From Paraclostridium ghonii (GTDB lineage Bacteria; Bacillota; Clostridia; Peptostreptococcales; Peptostreptococcaceae), in NCBI RefSeq assembly GCF_030815085.1, contig NZ_JAUSWG010000001.1: a DNA stretch of 64,000 nucleotides; one strand, written 5' to 3'. A model generated the notes under the pieces. The model saw nothing but the letters and a program-made list of their open reading frames with translations, had not been told where the DNA came from and did not search any database. The translations under genes and the position numbers were made by a program. Shown piece by piece: positions 42,543 through 51,090 of this stretch. Numbering within the stretch: the stretch's first letter is position 1; every line of letters starts with the position of its first letter.

Positions 42543-43721
42543 ATGACATTAGGAGTAAAGAAAATCATATCAGTTATTTTAATTTTAGCAGTTATAACTC
42601 CCTATACATTTGCAACAGAAAAAGAAATAGATAAGTATTCGTTATCATCTATATTAATAGATCAAGATACAAATAGGGTTTTATATGCTAAAAATCCAGA
42701 TGAAAAAAGACCATTAGCAAGTTTAAGTAAGATGATGACATTTTTGATAGCTATAGAGGCTATAGAAAATAAACAAGTTAGTCCAAAAGATAAAATTAAA
42801 GTAACTAAAAAAATGGCATCAGTAAAAGGATCAAGCTATCACCTAAAGGAAAATGAAGAAGTTGAACTAATTGAACTTATGAAAGGATTAATGATAGTAT
42901 CTGGAAATGATGCGGCAATAGCAATAGCTACTCATATAGGTAAAAGTCCAGAAGAATTCGTAAAGATTATGAATAAAAAGGCTAAAGATATAGGTATGAG
43001 TAATACTAGCTTTGTAAATCCTCATGGACTTCCGATATATGATTTGCAAAATCCAAAGGCTCAACCAAAACAAAATATATCCACAGCTAGAGACATAGTT
43101 ACTCTTGGTAAGTATATGTTTGATAATTATGAAAAACAAGTTACTTCGGTAACTGATATGATTACTTATTGTAATCCAAGCAGAGGATTTGAAAAAAATA
43201 ATACAAATCCTTTATTAAGAATAATACCTGATGTTGATGGTATTAAAACGGGATATACAGGAAATGCAGGGTATTGTTTATCGTTCTCCATGAATGTAAA
43301 TAAAGAAAATGATAAAAGAAAATATAGAGTTATAGGAGTATCGCTAGGTGCAAATCATAAAAATAAAAGATTATCAGCATCTTTAGATATGTTAAAGTAT
43401 GGTAAAGAAAATTATCATACGGAAAAAGTAATAGAAAAAAATGAATTAATAGGTAAAAAATATATAAAAGGATTAGAAGAGTTAGAAGTAGAACTTAGAA
43501 CCAAGGATGAATTGTATACAATTTTAGAAAATGAAGAAAATTTAAATGCACAATTAACTTTAAAAGAATTAGATTACCCAATTAAAAAAGGCGATGTACT
43601 TGGAGTAATTAAATATTACACAGACAAGGGTGAAATATTAGGAAGTATAGATATCCTTAGTGTAAATGATGTAGATAATGCATCTTTAATAACTAAAATT
43701 AAAATGTTATTTTCTGAGTAA
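42543..43721 (+). CDS. D-alanyl-D-alanine carboxypeptidase (DacF/PBP5-like)
   Basis: The 392-residue exported serine peptidase trims the terminal D-Ala of peptidoglycan stem peptides. All three penicillin-binding motifs are seen: SxxK (S60-L-S-K63), SGN (120-122) and KTG (235-237). The signal peptide covers residues 1-24. The C-terminal part (about 285-385) is the PBP5-like all-beta domain, with a final hydrophobic or amphipathic stretch (ITKIKMLFSE) that may associate with the membrane. RBS GAAGGTG. A strong terminator follows. Confidence 0.94.
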   Translation: MTLGVKKIISVILILAVITPYTFATEKEIDKYSLSSILIDQDTNRVLYAKNPDEKRPLASLSKMMTFLIAIEAIENKQVSPKDKIKVTKKMASVKGSSYHLKENEEVELIELMKGLMIVSGNDAAIAIATHIGKSPEEFVKIMNKKAKDIGMSNTSFVNPHGLPIYDLQNPKAQPKQNISTARDIVTLGKYMFDNYEKQVTSVTDMITYCNPSRGFEKNNTNPLLRIIPDVDGIKTGYTGNAGYCLSFSMNVNKENDKRKYRVIGVSLGANHKNKRLSASLDMLKYGKENYHTEKVIEKNELIGKKYIKGLEELEVELRTKDELYTILENEENLNAQLTLKELDYPIKKGDVLGVIKYYTDKGEILGSIDILSVNDVDNASLITKIKMLFSE

Positions 43722-43756
43722 AAAATAAGATAGGATTAATCTCCTATCTTATTTTA
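43722..43756 (+). terminator. Terminator after the carboxypeptidase gene
   Basis: AAAATAAGATAGGA pairs with TCCTATCTTATTTT around six nt. Confidence 0.85.
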
Positions 43757-43871
43757 AAATGTAATAAATTGAATATTTTATAAAATATTTGGAAATAATT
43801 AGTTAGGGAAATGAAGAAAAGTTTAAAATAATAGTACATATATATTAAGGATATAAAATTTATAAAAGATA

Positions 43872-43900
43872 TTGTAATTTATAATAGGCTATGATATACT
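43872..43900 (+). promoter_or_regulatory. Promoter of the rpsB operon
   Basis: TTGTAA at 43872, a 17-nt spacer and TATACT at 43895 preceded by TGA make an extended -10 promoter. Transcription should start near 43907. Confidence 0.75.
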
Positions 43901-43906
43901 AACTGA

Positions 43907-44001
43907 GGTAAAAAAATAAAATAACGCACGGCTTTGTGATCTCTAAAAGGTGCCTAAAGGGTTTTTTAGGGAGTTGATCAAGTCGGAGGTAAAACCAGGA
44001 G
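43907..44001 (+). promoter_or_regulatory. Structured rpsB leader, candidate S2 autoregulatory site
   Basis: The roughly 95-nt leader folds with GATC-CTAAAA pairing with TTTTAG-GATC around the GGTGCC loop. Flanking GGC/GTCGG segments can close a second stem. It is much less AT-rich than its surroundings and contains AAGTCGGAGGTAAAACCAGG just before the start codon. Ribosomal protein leaders of this kind are bound by the encoded protein for feedback; here that is inference. Confidence 0.5.
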
Positions 44002-44007
44002 GTAAAA

Positions 44008-44730
44008 ATGGCAGTAATATCAATGAAACAATTATTAGAAGCTGGTGTTCACTTCGGACATCAAACAAGAAGATGGAACCCTAAGATGGCTCAATATATA
44101 TTCACAGAAAGAAATGGAATATATATAATAGACTTACAAAAAACTGTTAAAAAAGTTGAAGAAGCTTACAGATTCACTAAAGAAATGGCTGAAACTGGAA
44201 GACCTATATTATTCGTAGGAACTAAGAAACAAGCTCAAGAAGCTATAAAAGAAGAAGCTGAAAGATGTGGAATGTTCTACGTTAATGAAAGATGGTTAGG
44301 TGGAATGTTAACAAACCACAAAACTATAAAAACAAGAATAGATAAGTTAAGAAAATTAGAAAAAATGGAAGAAGAAGGTGTATTCAACGTTCTTCCTAAA
44401 AAAGAAGTTATAAAATTAAGAGCTGAAAAAGAAAAATTAGAAAAATACTTAAACGGTATAAAAGATATGCCTGAATTACCAGCTGCTATATTCGTAGTAG
44501 ACCCAAGAAAAGAAAACATAGCTATACAAGAAGCTCACAGATTAGGTATACCAGTAATAGGTATAGTTGATACAAACTGTGACCCAGAGCAATTAGACTT
44601 CGCTATACCAGGTAATGATGACGCTATAAGAGCTGTTAAATTAATAACTGGTGCTATGGCAACTGCTATAATAGAAGGAAGACAAGCTATAGCTGATGAT
44701 CAAGAAGAAGTAGCTGAAGATCAAGAATAA
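44008..44730 (+). CDS. rpsB: 30S ribosomal protein S2
   Basis: The 240-residue protein matches S2 throughout: MKQLLEAGVHFGHQTRRWNP, IIDLQKTVKKVEEAY, ERWLGGMLTNHKTI and GIVDTNCDPEQLDFAIPGND. It joins the 30S head/platform late in assembly. The acidic C-terminal tail is normal. It is the first gene of the rpsB-tsf-pyrH-frr run, with AGGAGGT 5 nt before the ATG and a structured leader. Confidence 0.99.
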   Translation: MAVISMKQLLEAGVHFGHQTRRWNPKMAQYIFTERNGIYIIDLQKTVKKVEEAYRFTKEMAETGRPILFVGTKKQAQEAIKEEAERCGMFYVNERWLGGMLTNHKTIKTRIDKLRKLEKMEEEGVFNVLPKKEVIKLRAEKEKLEKYLNGIKDMPELPAAIFVVDPRKENIAIQEAHRLGIPVIGIVDTNCDPEQLDFAIPGNDDAIRAVKLITGAMATAIIEGRQAIADDQEEVAEDQE

Positions 44731-44740
44731 TAAAATAATT

Positions 44741-44770
44741 TAATGGTAAGGGGGTATACCCTTACCATTA
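44741..44770 (+). other. Perfect 12-bp hairpin between rpsB and tsf, no T run
   Basis: TAATGGTAAGGG pairs with CCCTTACCATTA around six nt and ends just before the tsf RBS. Without a T run it is unlikely to stop transcription. It could be a processing site or stabilise the rpsB 3' end, giving different S2 and EF-Ts levels. Confidence 0.6.
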
Positions 44771-44793
44771 GTGATATATAGGAGGGAATACCA

Positions 44794-45699
44794 ATGGCTA
44801 TAACTGCACAAATGGTTAAAGAGTTAAGAGAAACTACAGGTGCCGGAATGATGGACTGTAAGAAAGCTTTACAAGAAGCTGAAGGGAATATGGAAAGAGC
44901 TATAGATTTATTAAGAGAAAAAGGATTATCTAAAGCTGCTAAGAAATCTGATAGAATAGCTGCTGAAGGATTAGTTGCTATAGAAATGAACGCTGACAAT
45001 ACAGTTGGTGCTATAGTTGAAATAAACTCAGAAACAGATTTCGTTGCTAAAAACGAAGATTTCAAAACTTTCGTTAAAGATGTTGCTGAAATGGCTTTAG
45101 CGACACAAAAAGAAGACGTAGCTGGATTTTTAACTGAATCTCATAAAGAAGGAGCTTTATCTGAAGTATTAAACAACAGAATAGCTACTATAGGGGAAAA
45201 GTTAGACATAAGAAGATTCGATAAGATGTCTACTAACGGACAAGTTGCAGGATACATACACGGTGGTGGAAAAATAGGTGTATTAGTTGAATTAGAAACA
45301 GAATCAAGAGATGCTGACGTATTAGCAATGGGAAGAGATATAGCTATGCAAGTTGCTGCTATGAACCCTAAGTATGTTTCTAAAGATGACGTAGACCAAG
45401 AGTACATAGCTCATGAAACAGAAATATTAACTCAACAAGCTTTAAACGAAGGAAAGCCAGCTAATATAGTTGAAAAGATGATAAAGGGAAGATTAGACAA
45501 ACAATTAAAAGAAGTTTGTTTAGTTGAGCAAACTTTCGTTAAAAACCCAGATTTAACTATAAAGCAATTAGTTGCAGACGTTGCTAAAAAAGTAGGTTCT
45601 GAAATAAAGGTTGCTAGAGTCGTAAGATTCGAAGTTGGTGAAGGTATAGAAAAGAAAGAAGAAAACTTTGCTGAAGAGGTTGCTAAGCAACTTAAGTAA
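44794..45699 (+). CDS. tsf: Translation elongation factor Ts
   Basis: The 301-residue protein exchanges GDP for GTP on EF-Tu. It has the N-terminal UBA-like ELRETTGAGMMDCKKALQEA, the core TDFVAKNEDF loop that contacts EF-Tu, GGKIGVLVELE and the C-terminal EQTFVKNPDLTI. Length is normal for the long, two-subdomain form. RBS GGAGGG. It follows rpsB as in most bacteria and ends at a UUCG-loop terminator. Confidence 0.98.
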   Translation: MAITAQMVKELRETTGAGMMDCKKALQEAEGNMERAIDLLREKGLSKAAKKSDRIAAEGLVAIEMNADNTVGAIVEINSETDFVAKNEDFKTFVKDVAEMALATQKEDVAGFLTESHKEGALSEVLNNRIATIGEKLDIRRFDKMSTNGQVAGYIHGGGKIGVLVELETESRDADVLAMGRDIAMQVAAMNPKYVSKDDVDQEYIAHETEILTQQALNEGKPANIVEKMIKGRLDKQLKEVCLVEQTFVKNPDLTIKQLVADVAKKVGSEIKVARVVRFEVGEGIEKKEENFAEEVAKQLK

Positions 45700-45705
45700 T
45701 TAACC

Positions 45706-45736
45706 AAAAGAGAACACTTCGGTGTTCTCTTTTTTA
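45706..45736 (+). terminator. UUCG-tetraloop terminator between tsf and pyrH
   Basis: AAAAGAGAACAC and GTGTTCTCTTTT close a C(UUCG)G tetraloop and run into T residues. It is strong and should end most rpsB-tsf transcripts, leaving pyrH onward to readthrough or a separate promoter. Confidence 0.92.
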
Positions 45737-45765
45737 AAAAGTGAACTAATGAAGGAGGATTTCAA

Positions 45766-46470
45766 ATGACAAAGCCCATGTATAAAAGAGTATTACTTAA
45801 ATTAAGTGGAGAAGCACTAGCTGGAGAAAAGGGATTTGGTATAAACAATGAAGTTGTAAATGAAATAGCTAATGCCATAAAACAAATACAAGATATAGGT
45901 GTAGAAGTAGCTGTAGTTGTTGGAGGCGGTAACTTCTGGAGGGGAAGAACATCAGAAGGTATGGACAGAACTACTGCTGATTATATAGGAATGTTAGCTA
46001 CAGTTATGAATGCAATGGCTCTACAAGATGCTCTTGAAAACATAGATGTATTAACAAGAGTGCAAACTGCTATAGAAATGAGACAAATAGCAGAACCTTA
46101 TATAAGAAGAAAGGCAGTTAGACACTTAGAAAAATCTAGAGTTGTTATATTCGGAGCAGGAACAGGAAATCCTTACTTCTCAACTGATACAGCAGCTGCA
46201 CTTCGTGCTGCAGAAATGGAATCAGAAGTTATATTATTAGCTAAAAATGTTGATGCAGTATATGATAAAGATCCAAAAATACATGCTGACGCTAAGAAAT
46301 TTACAGAACTTAGTTACATAGAAGTTTTACAAAAAGAACTTAAAGTTATGGACTCAACTGCTACATCTTTATGTATGGATAATAAGATACCAATAAAGGT
46401 ATTTGAACTTTCTACAGAGAATATAATAAAAGCAGTTATGGGTGAAAATATAGGAACTACTGTAAAATAA
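45766..46470 (+). CDS. pyrH: Uridylate (UMP) kinase
   Basis: The 234-residue cytosolic enzyme makes UDP from UMP and ATP, supplying UTP, CTP and UDP-sugars. Amino-acid-kinase family motifs: RVLLKLSGEALAGE, VVVGGGNFWRG, DYIGMLATVMNAMALQDAL and GTGNPYFSTDTAAALRA. The enzyme is a hexamer regulated by GTP and UTP. AAGGAGGA precedes the ATG. It lies 24 nt before frr. Confidence 0.98.
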   Translation: MTKPMYKRVLLKLSGEALAGEKGFGINNEVVNEIANAIKQIQDIGVEVAVVVGGGNFWRGRTSEGMDRTTADYIGMLATVMNAMALQDALENIDVLTRVQTAIEMRQIAEPYIRRKAVRHLEKSRVVIFGAGTGNPYFSTDTAAALRAAEMESEVILLAKNVDAVYDKDPKIHADAKKFTELSYIEVLQKELKVMDSTATSLCMDNKIPIKVFELSTENIIKAVMGENIGTTVK

Positions 46471-46494
46471 TAAAATATTAAGGAGGAAAAGATA

Positions 46495-47052
46495 ATGAGT
46501 GCACAAGTAAAAAAACAATTAGAAGAAAAAATGAATAAAACAATAGAAGCTCTTAAATCAGAGTTCACTACAATAAGAGCAGGTAGAGCGAATGCTCAAA
46601 TGTTAGATAAAATCAGAGTTGACTACTATGGAACACCAACTCCTATAAACCAAGTAGGAGCAATATCAGTTCCAGAACCAAGAACTTTAATGATAAATCC
46701 TTGGGATAAAACTGCTATGGCTGAAATAGAAAAAGCTATAAGAAATTCAGATTTAGGGTTAAACCCAACTAATGATGGACAAATTATAAGAATATCAGTT
46801 CCTGCTTTAACAGAAGAAAGAAGAAAAGAATTAGCTAAGCAAGCTGGAAAAGTATCAGAAGAGTTTAAAGTTAGATTAAGAAATGAAAGAAGAGATGCTA
46901 ACGATAAACTTAAAAAAATGGAAAAAGAAGGCGAAATAACTGAAGATGATTTAAAGAAATCTCAAGATGAAGTTCAAAAATTAACTGATAAGTTTGTAAA
47001 AGAAGTAGATTCGTTATTAAAAGCTAAAGAACAAGATATAATGGCGGTATAA
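46495..47052 (+). CDS. frr: Ribosome recycling factor
   Basis: The 185-residue protein splits post-termination ribosomes with EF-G. The three-helix bundle and beta/alpha head are evident: FTTIRAGRANAQMLDKIRVD, YYGTPTPINQVGAISVPEPR, then ISVPALTEERRKELAKQAGK and the C-terminal helix. RBS AAGGAGG. It is followed at once by a small ORF. Confidence 0.98.
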   Translation: MSAQVKKQLEEKMNKTIEALKSEFTTIRAGRANAQMLDKIRVDYYGTPTPINQVGAISVPEPRTLMINPWDKTAMAEIEKAIRNSDLGLNPTNDGQIIRISVPALTEERRKELAKQAGKVSEEFKVRLRNERRDANDKLKKMEKEGEITEDDLKKSQDEVQKLTDKFVKEVDSLLKAKEQDIMAV

Positions 47053-47054
47053 TA

Positions 47055-47258
47055 TTGGAAAGTTATTATGACTTATTAGGACTTCATACAGAAGAAGTAT
47101 TAAACTTTTTTGAAAAAGAAAAACAAGATTATACTATAATTACTATAAAGGGATATAAAGATCAAGAGTCTTTAGTTATCCCTAGAGTTATTAAAATATC
47201 TAAAATAGAAAATAGGATAGAAATAACACAAACATACTTTGCTGACTCCTTAAAATAG
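47055..47258 (+). CDS. Small conserved-position protein between frr and uppS
   Basis: The 67-residue product is likely cytosolic and beta-rich (YTIITIKGYKDQESLVIPRV, then IEITQTYFADSLK). The start is TTG two nt after the frr stop, with a weak GGCGG before it, so translation is probably coupled to frr. I recognise no family. Its compact position inside an essential operon makes it a plausible real gene. Its stop codon lies in a perfect 8-bp hairpin (47242-47265). Confidence 0.6.
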   Translation: MESYYDLLGLHTEEVLNFFEKEKQDYTIITIKGYKDQESLVIPRVIKISKIENRIEITQTYFADSLK

Positions 47259-47265
47259 GAGTCAG
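47242..47265 (+). other. Hairpin over the stop codon of the small ORF
   Basis: CTGACTCC pairs with GGAGTCAG around TTAAAATA and is followed by AAAATTTT, not a full T run. It may be a weak attenuator before uppS. Confidence 0.5.
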
Positions 47266-47288
47266 AAAATTTTATTGGGAGGTAGTTT

Positions 47289-48023
47289 ATGAATAAAAAC
47301 ACTATATATGACATAAACTTAAGTAACGTACCTACTCATATAGCAATAGTAATGGACGGAAATGGGAGATGGGCAAAAGAAAGACTCCTTCCAAGAACAG
47401 TTGGTCATAAAGCTGGAGTTGAAGCTATAAGAGCTGTCACGAAAGAGTGCTCAGCATTAGGGGTAAAGCACTTAACTTTATATGCATTTTCTACAGAAAA
47501 CTGGAAAAGACCCAAATTAGAAGTAGAAGCTTTAATGAACTTACTGTATACATATCTAAATAAAGAGTTAAAAGAATTACATAAAAATAATGTGAAAATA
47601 ACAACTATTGGTGATATAGATGTATTACCTGGTAAATCTCTAGACGCTATAAAAAATGCAATTGATATAACTAAAGATAATACTGGATTGAACTTAAATA
47701 TAGCATTAAATTATGGTAGTAGAAATGATATAAAAAATGCGGTTGTAGATATAGTAAAAAATTGTAAAAGTGGTAAAATAGATATAGAAGATATAACTGA
47801 AGATACTATAACAAAATATTTAAGCACTAAGTTTATACCAGACCCAGACTTAATCATAAGAACTAGTGGTGAACAAAGAATAAGTAACTTCTTATTATGG
47901 GAACTTGCATATTCTGAATTTTATTTTACAGATGTGTATTGGCCTGATTTTGATGAAAATGAAGTTAGAAAGGCTATATATGTTTACCAAAGTAGGGATA
48001 GAAGGTTTGGTGGACTTAAGTAA
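47289..48023 (+). CDS. uppS: Isoprenyl transferase (undecaprenyl diphosphate synthase)
   Basis: The 244-residue cis-prenyltransferase condenses farnesyl diphosphate with isopentenyl diphosphate to make undecaprenyl diphosphate, the lipid carrier for peptidoglycan. Seen are HIAIVMDGNGRWAKER, with the catalytic Asp, GHKAGVEAIR, LYAFSTENWKRP and the C-terminal RTSGEQRISNFLLWELAYSE. RBS GGGAGGT. It is 12 nt from cdsA. Chain length is not determined by these motifs alone. Confidence 0.97.
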   Translation: MNKNTIYDINLSNVPTHIAIVMDGNGRWAKERLLPRTVGHKAGVEAIRAVTKECSALGVKHLTLYAFSTENWKRPKLEVEALMNLLYTYLNKELKELHKNNVKITTIGDIDVLPGKSLDAIKNAIDITKDNTGLNLNIALNYGSRNDIKNAVVDIVKNCKSGKIDIEDITEDTITKYLSTKFIPDPDLIIRTSGEQRISNFLLWELAYSEFYFTDVYWPDFDENEVRKAIYVYQSRDRRFGGLK

Positions 48024-48035
48024 GGAGATTATTTT

Positions 48036-48812
48036 ATGGTTATAAGAATCATTGCTGCATTAGCTCTAATACCATTATTGATATTTGTAATATATGGAGG
48101 GCTACCATTATATATAGCACAAGCTATTATAGGAATTATTGCATTAGATGAGTTTTATAAGGCATTTAAAAGTAAAAATATACAACCTATAAGTATTTTA
48201 GGATATTTATTTGCCATATACTTATCTTTAAAGCATATTTTAAATTTAAAATATGAATATACATATGTAATTGGATTTTTACTATTCTTAGTAGGAATAA
48301 TTTATATTTTATCAGGAAAGAAAAATATTATAGATTTTTCTATAACGTTTATTGGAATATTTTATGTTACTATATTCTTAGATTATATAGTTTTAACAAT
48401 TAATGATTTTAAATTAGGTGCAATTTATGTATGGTTGATATTTATTATATCATTTATGACAGATACATTTGCATATTTTAGTGGATACTTATTTGGAAAA
48501 CACAAACTAATACCTACAATAAGTCCTAAAAAGACAATAGAAGGTAGTATTGGTGGAATTTTAGGATCTACAATTTGTTGTGTAATATTTGGATATATAT
48601 TTAAATTAGATATTCCTCAAATGGTTTTAATAGGAAGCATAGGAAGTATTGTAGCACAATTTGGAGATTTATTTGCATCAGCTATAAAGAGATATGTAGG
48701 AATAAAAGATTATGGAAAATTAATACCAGGACATGGTGGTATATTAGATAGATTTGATAGTGTTATACTAGTAGCACCATTTGTTTATTATGCAATATAT
48801 TTATTTATTTAG
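48036..48812 (+). CDS. cdsA: Phosphatidate cytidylyltransferase (CDP-diglyceride synthase)
   Basis: The 258-residue membrane enzyme makes CDP-diacylglycerol from CTP and phosphatidate, the precursor of phosphatidylglycerol and cardiolipin. The C-terminal CdsA signature is intact: SPKKTIEGSIGG, then FGDLFASAIKRYVGIKDYGK and GHGGILDRFDS. About seven to eight membrane segments. AAGGAG precedes the ATG. It can feed the CDP-alcohol phosphatidyltransferase at 35969. Confidence 0.96.
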   Translation: MVIRIIAALALIPLLIFVIYGGLPLYIAQAIIGIIALDEFYKAFKSKNIQPISILGYLFAIYLSLKHILNLKYEYTYVIGFLLFLVGIIYILSGKKNIIDFSITFIGIFYVTIFLDYIVLTINDFKLGAIYVWLIFIISFMTDTFAYFSGYLFGKHKLIPTISPKKTIEGSIGGILGSTICCVIFGYIFKLDIPQMVLIGSIGSIVAQFGDLFASAIKRYVGIKDYGKLIPGHGGILDRFDSVILVAPFVYYAIYLFI

Positions 48813-48833
48813 CTTCAGGAGTTTCTGAAGCTT
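48812..48833 (+). other. Short hairpin between cdsA and dxr
   Basis: AGCTTCAG pairs with CTGAAGCT around six nt, followed by TTAATTGT. It is a weak terminator or processing hairpin. Confidence 0.4.
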
Positions 48834-48876
48834 TAATTGTATAATATTTAAATTATCAGAAAGGAATATAAACATA

Positions 48877-50028
48877 ATGAAAAGAATATCAATATTGGGG
48901 TCAACAGGTTCTATAGGAACTCAAACATTAGATGTAGTAAGAAAAAATAAAAATAAGTTTGAAGTAGTAGCTATATCTGCAAATAGTAGTATAAATTTAT
49001 TATTAGAACAAATAAAAGAATTTAAGCCAAAATATGTTGCTGTATATAATGAAAATAGTGCCAAGGTATTAAAAGATAGGATACCAAGTGATATAGATAT
49101 AGAAGTTCTAAGTGGAATGGAAGGGTTAGTACAAATATCATCTTTGGATGAAATTGATGTGCTTTTAACTGCTATAGTAGGAATGATAGGTTTAGTTCCC
49201 ACTCTTGAAGCAATTAAAAAAGGCAAGACTATAGCACTTGCAAATAAAGAAACGTTAGTTACAGCAGGTCAATTAGTAATGGAAGAAGCAAGAAAAAGAA
49301 ATGTAGATATACTTCCTGTAGACAGTGAGCATAGTGCTATATTCCAATGTCTAAATGGTGAAAGTAATAAAGAAATAGATAGTATAATTTTAACTGCATC
49401 AGGTGGACCATTTAGAGGGAAATCTAAGAAAGAACTAGAACATGTAACTAAAAATGAAGCATTAAAACATCCTAACTGGAGTATGGGAAGAAAAATAAGC
49501 ATAGATTCATCAACTCTTATGAATAAAGGGTTAGAAGTTATAGAAGCTAAATGGTTATTTAATGTAGAAGGGAATAAAATAGATGTAGTGGTACATCCTC
49601 AAAGCATAATACATTCTATGGTTCAATTTGTAGATAGTTCAATAATTGCGCAAATGGGATGCCCTGACATGAAATTACCTATACAATATGCTTTAACCTA
49701 TCCACAAAGGTTACTTAATGATTTTGAGAGATTAGATTTTTCTAAATTAAGTAGTTTAACATTTGAAAAACCAGATTTAAACACATTCCCATGTCTAAAG
49801 TTAGCTTATGATAGTTTAAGAATGGGAGGTACATACTGCGCAGTATTAAATGCAGCAAATGAAATTTTAGTAAATGAGTTTTTAGAAGATAGAATTAAGT
49901 TTTATGATATACCTCGTTATATTGAAAAAACATTAGAAGCTCATAAAAGCATAGAAAAGCCGACACTAGAAGAAATATTACATATAGACAATTGGAGCCG
50001 TGAGTTTGTAAAATATTGTATAAAATAG
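48877..50028 (+). CDS. dxr: 1-deoxy-D-xylulose 5-phosphate reductoisomerase
   Basis: The 383-residue NADPH enzyme makes 2-C-methylerythritol 4-phosphate, the first committed step of the MEP isoprenoid pathway. The NADPH fold SILGSTGSIGTQTLDVV, NKETLVTAGQLVM, PVDSEHSAIFQCL and the flexible-loop ALKHPNWSMGRKISIDSSTL are present. The upstream RBS (AAAGG 13 nt away) is weak compared with its neighbours. It lies in the same run as ispG, the sixth MEP enzyme. Confidence 0.97.
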   Translation: MKRISILGSTGSIGTQTLDVVRKNKNKFEVVAISANSSINLLLEQIKEFKPKYVAVYNENSAKVLKDRIPSDIDIEVLSGMEGLVQISSLDEIDVLLTAIVGMIGLVPTLEAIKKGKTIALANKETLVTAGQLVMEEARKRNVDILPVDSEHSAIFQCLNGESNKEIDSIILTASGGPFRGKSKKELEHVTKNEALKHPNWSMGRKISIDSSTLMNKGLEVIEAKWLFNVEGNKIDVVVHPQSIIHSMVQFVDSSIIAQMGCPDMKLPIQYALTYPQRLLNDFERLDFSKLSSLTFEKPDLNTFPCLKLAYDSLRMGGTYCAVLNAANEILVNEFLEDRIKFYDIPRYIEKTLEAHKSIEKPTLEEILHIDNWSREFVKYCIK

Positions 50029-50040
50029 GGTGGTGGAAAT

Positions 50041-51060
50041 ATGAATATAATAACTATATTAGTGGCTATTTTAGCTTTTGGGATAATAGTTTTTATTCAT
50101 GAACTTGGACATTTTTTATTTGCTAAAAAAGCAGGTGTTAAAATTCATGAATTTGCTATTGGTATGGGACCAAAAATATATAGCTTTAAAAAAGGTGAAA
50201 CTGTATATAGTATAAGAATTTTACCTCTTGGAGGATATATTGCTATGGAAGGTGAAGATGCAGATTCAAATGATCCAAGAGCATTTGGAAATAAAAGTAT
50301 ACTTCAAAGAGCAAGTATATTATTTGCAGGACCATTTTTTAATATAATACTTGCAACTATAATTTTAGCTGGGATATACATGTATCAAGGAGTTCAAAGT
50401 ACTACATTAAAAGAGGTTATAGATGGAAGTGTTGCACAACAAGCAGGTATTCAAGCTGGAGATACAATTACAGAAATTAATGGAAATGACATAAAGGATT
50501 GGAATGAATTAACTAAGAGTATTCAAGATTCTAAGGGGAACGAATTAAAGATAGGTATTGAAAGAAATGGAGAAGAAAAAGAAGTAAAAGTTACTCCAGA
50601 GGAAAAAAAGGGTAACTATTTAATAGGAATATATCCAGAGTATAAAAAAGATATATTTGGGGCATTTGGAAATGCCATAAAAGTTACTATAGCTATGTTA
50701 GGTCAAATAATTGCGTTTTTTGGAAAATTGATAACAGGAAATTTACCAGGTGGATTAGAAGGTTCAGTTGCGGGACCTATAGGGGTAATAAGTATAGTTG
50801 CTGATGCCACAAAAGTAGGTATAATAAATGTCCTATTTTTAGCGGCTGTAATAAGTTTAAACTTAGGAGTATTAAATTTACTTCCTATACCAGCTCTTGA
50901 TGGAGGAAGACTATTTTTCTTATTTATAGAGTTTTTAAGAGGTGGGAAAAAAATAGACCCAGAAAAAGAAGGAATGGTAAATCTTATCGGATTTGCAACG
51001 TTAATGGTATTTATGCTATTTATAACATATAAAGACATAGTTAGACTAGTTGGAATGTAG
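50041..51060 (+). CDS. rseP: RseP-family site-2 zinc metalloprotease (M50)
   Basis: The 339-residue membrane protease cuts transmembrane segments of anti-sigma factors or signal-peptide remnants. The zinc site HELGH (about residues 20-24) lies in the first helix, a PDZ domain covers about 105-190, and the second motif NLLPIPALDGGR (about 280-291) supplies the Asp ligand. RBS GGTGGTGG. It is placed between dxr and ispG, as in many Firmicutes. Confidence 0.96.
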   Translation: MNIITILVAILAFGIIVFIHELGHFLFAKKAGVKIHEFAIGMGPKIYSFKKGETVYSIRILPLGGYIAMEGEDADSNDPRAFGNKSILQRASILFAGPFFNIILATIILAGIYMYQGVQSTTLKEVIDGSVAQQAGIQAGDTITEINGNDIKDWNELTKSIQDSKGNELKIGIERNGEEKEVKVTPEEKKGNYLIGIYPEYKKDIFGAFGNAIKVTIAMLGQIIAFFGKLITGNLPGGLEGSVAGPIGVISIVADATKVGIINVLFLAAVISLNLGVLNLLPIPALDGGRLFFLFIEFLRGGKKIDPEKEGMVNLIGFATLMVFMLFITYKDIVRLVGM

Positions 51061-51090
51061 CATGTTTTACTAGAAAGTGAAGGTGAGATC

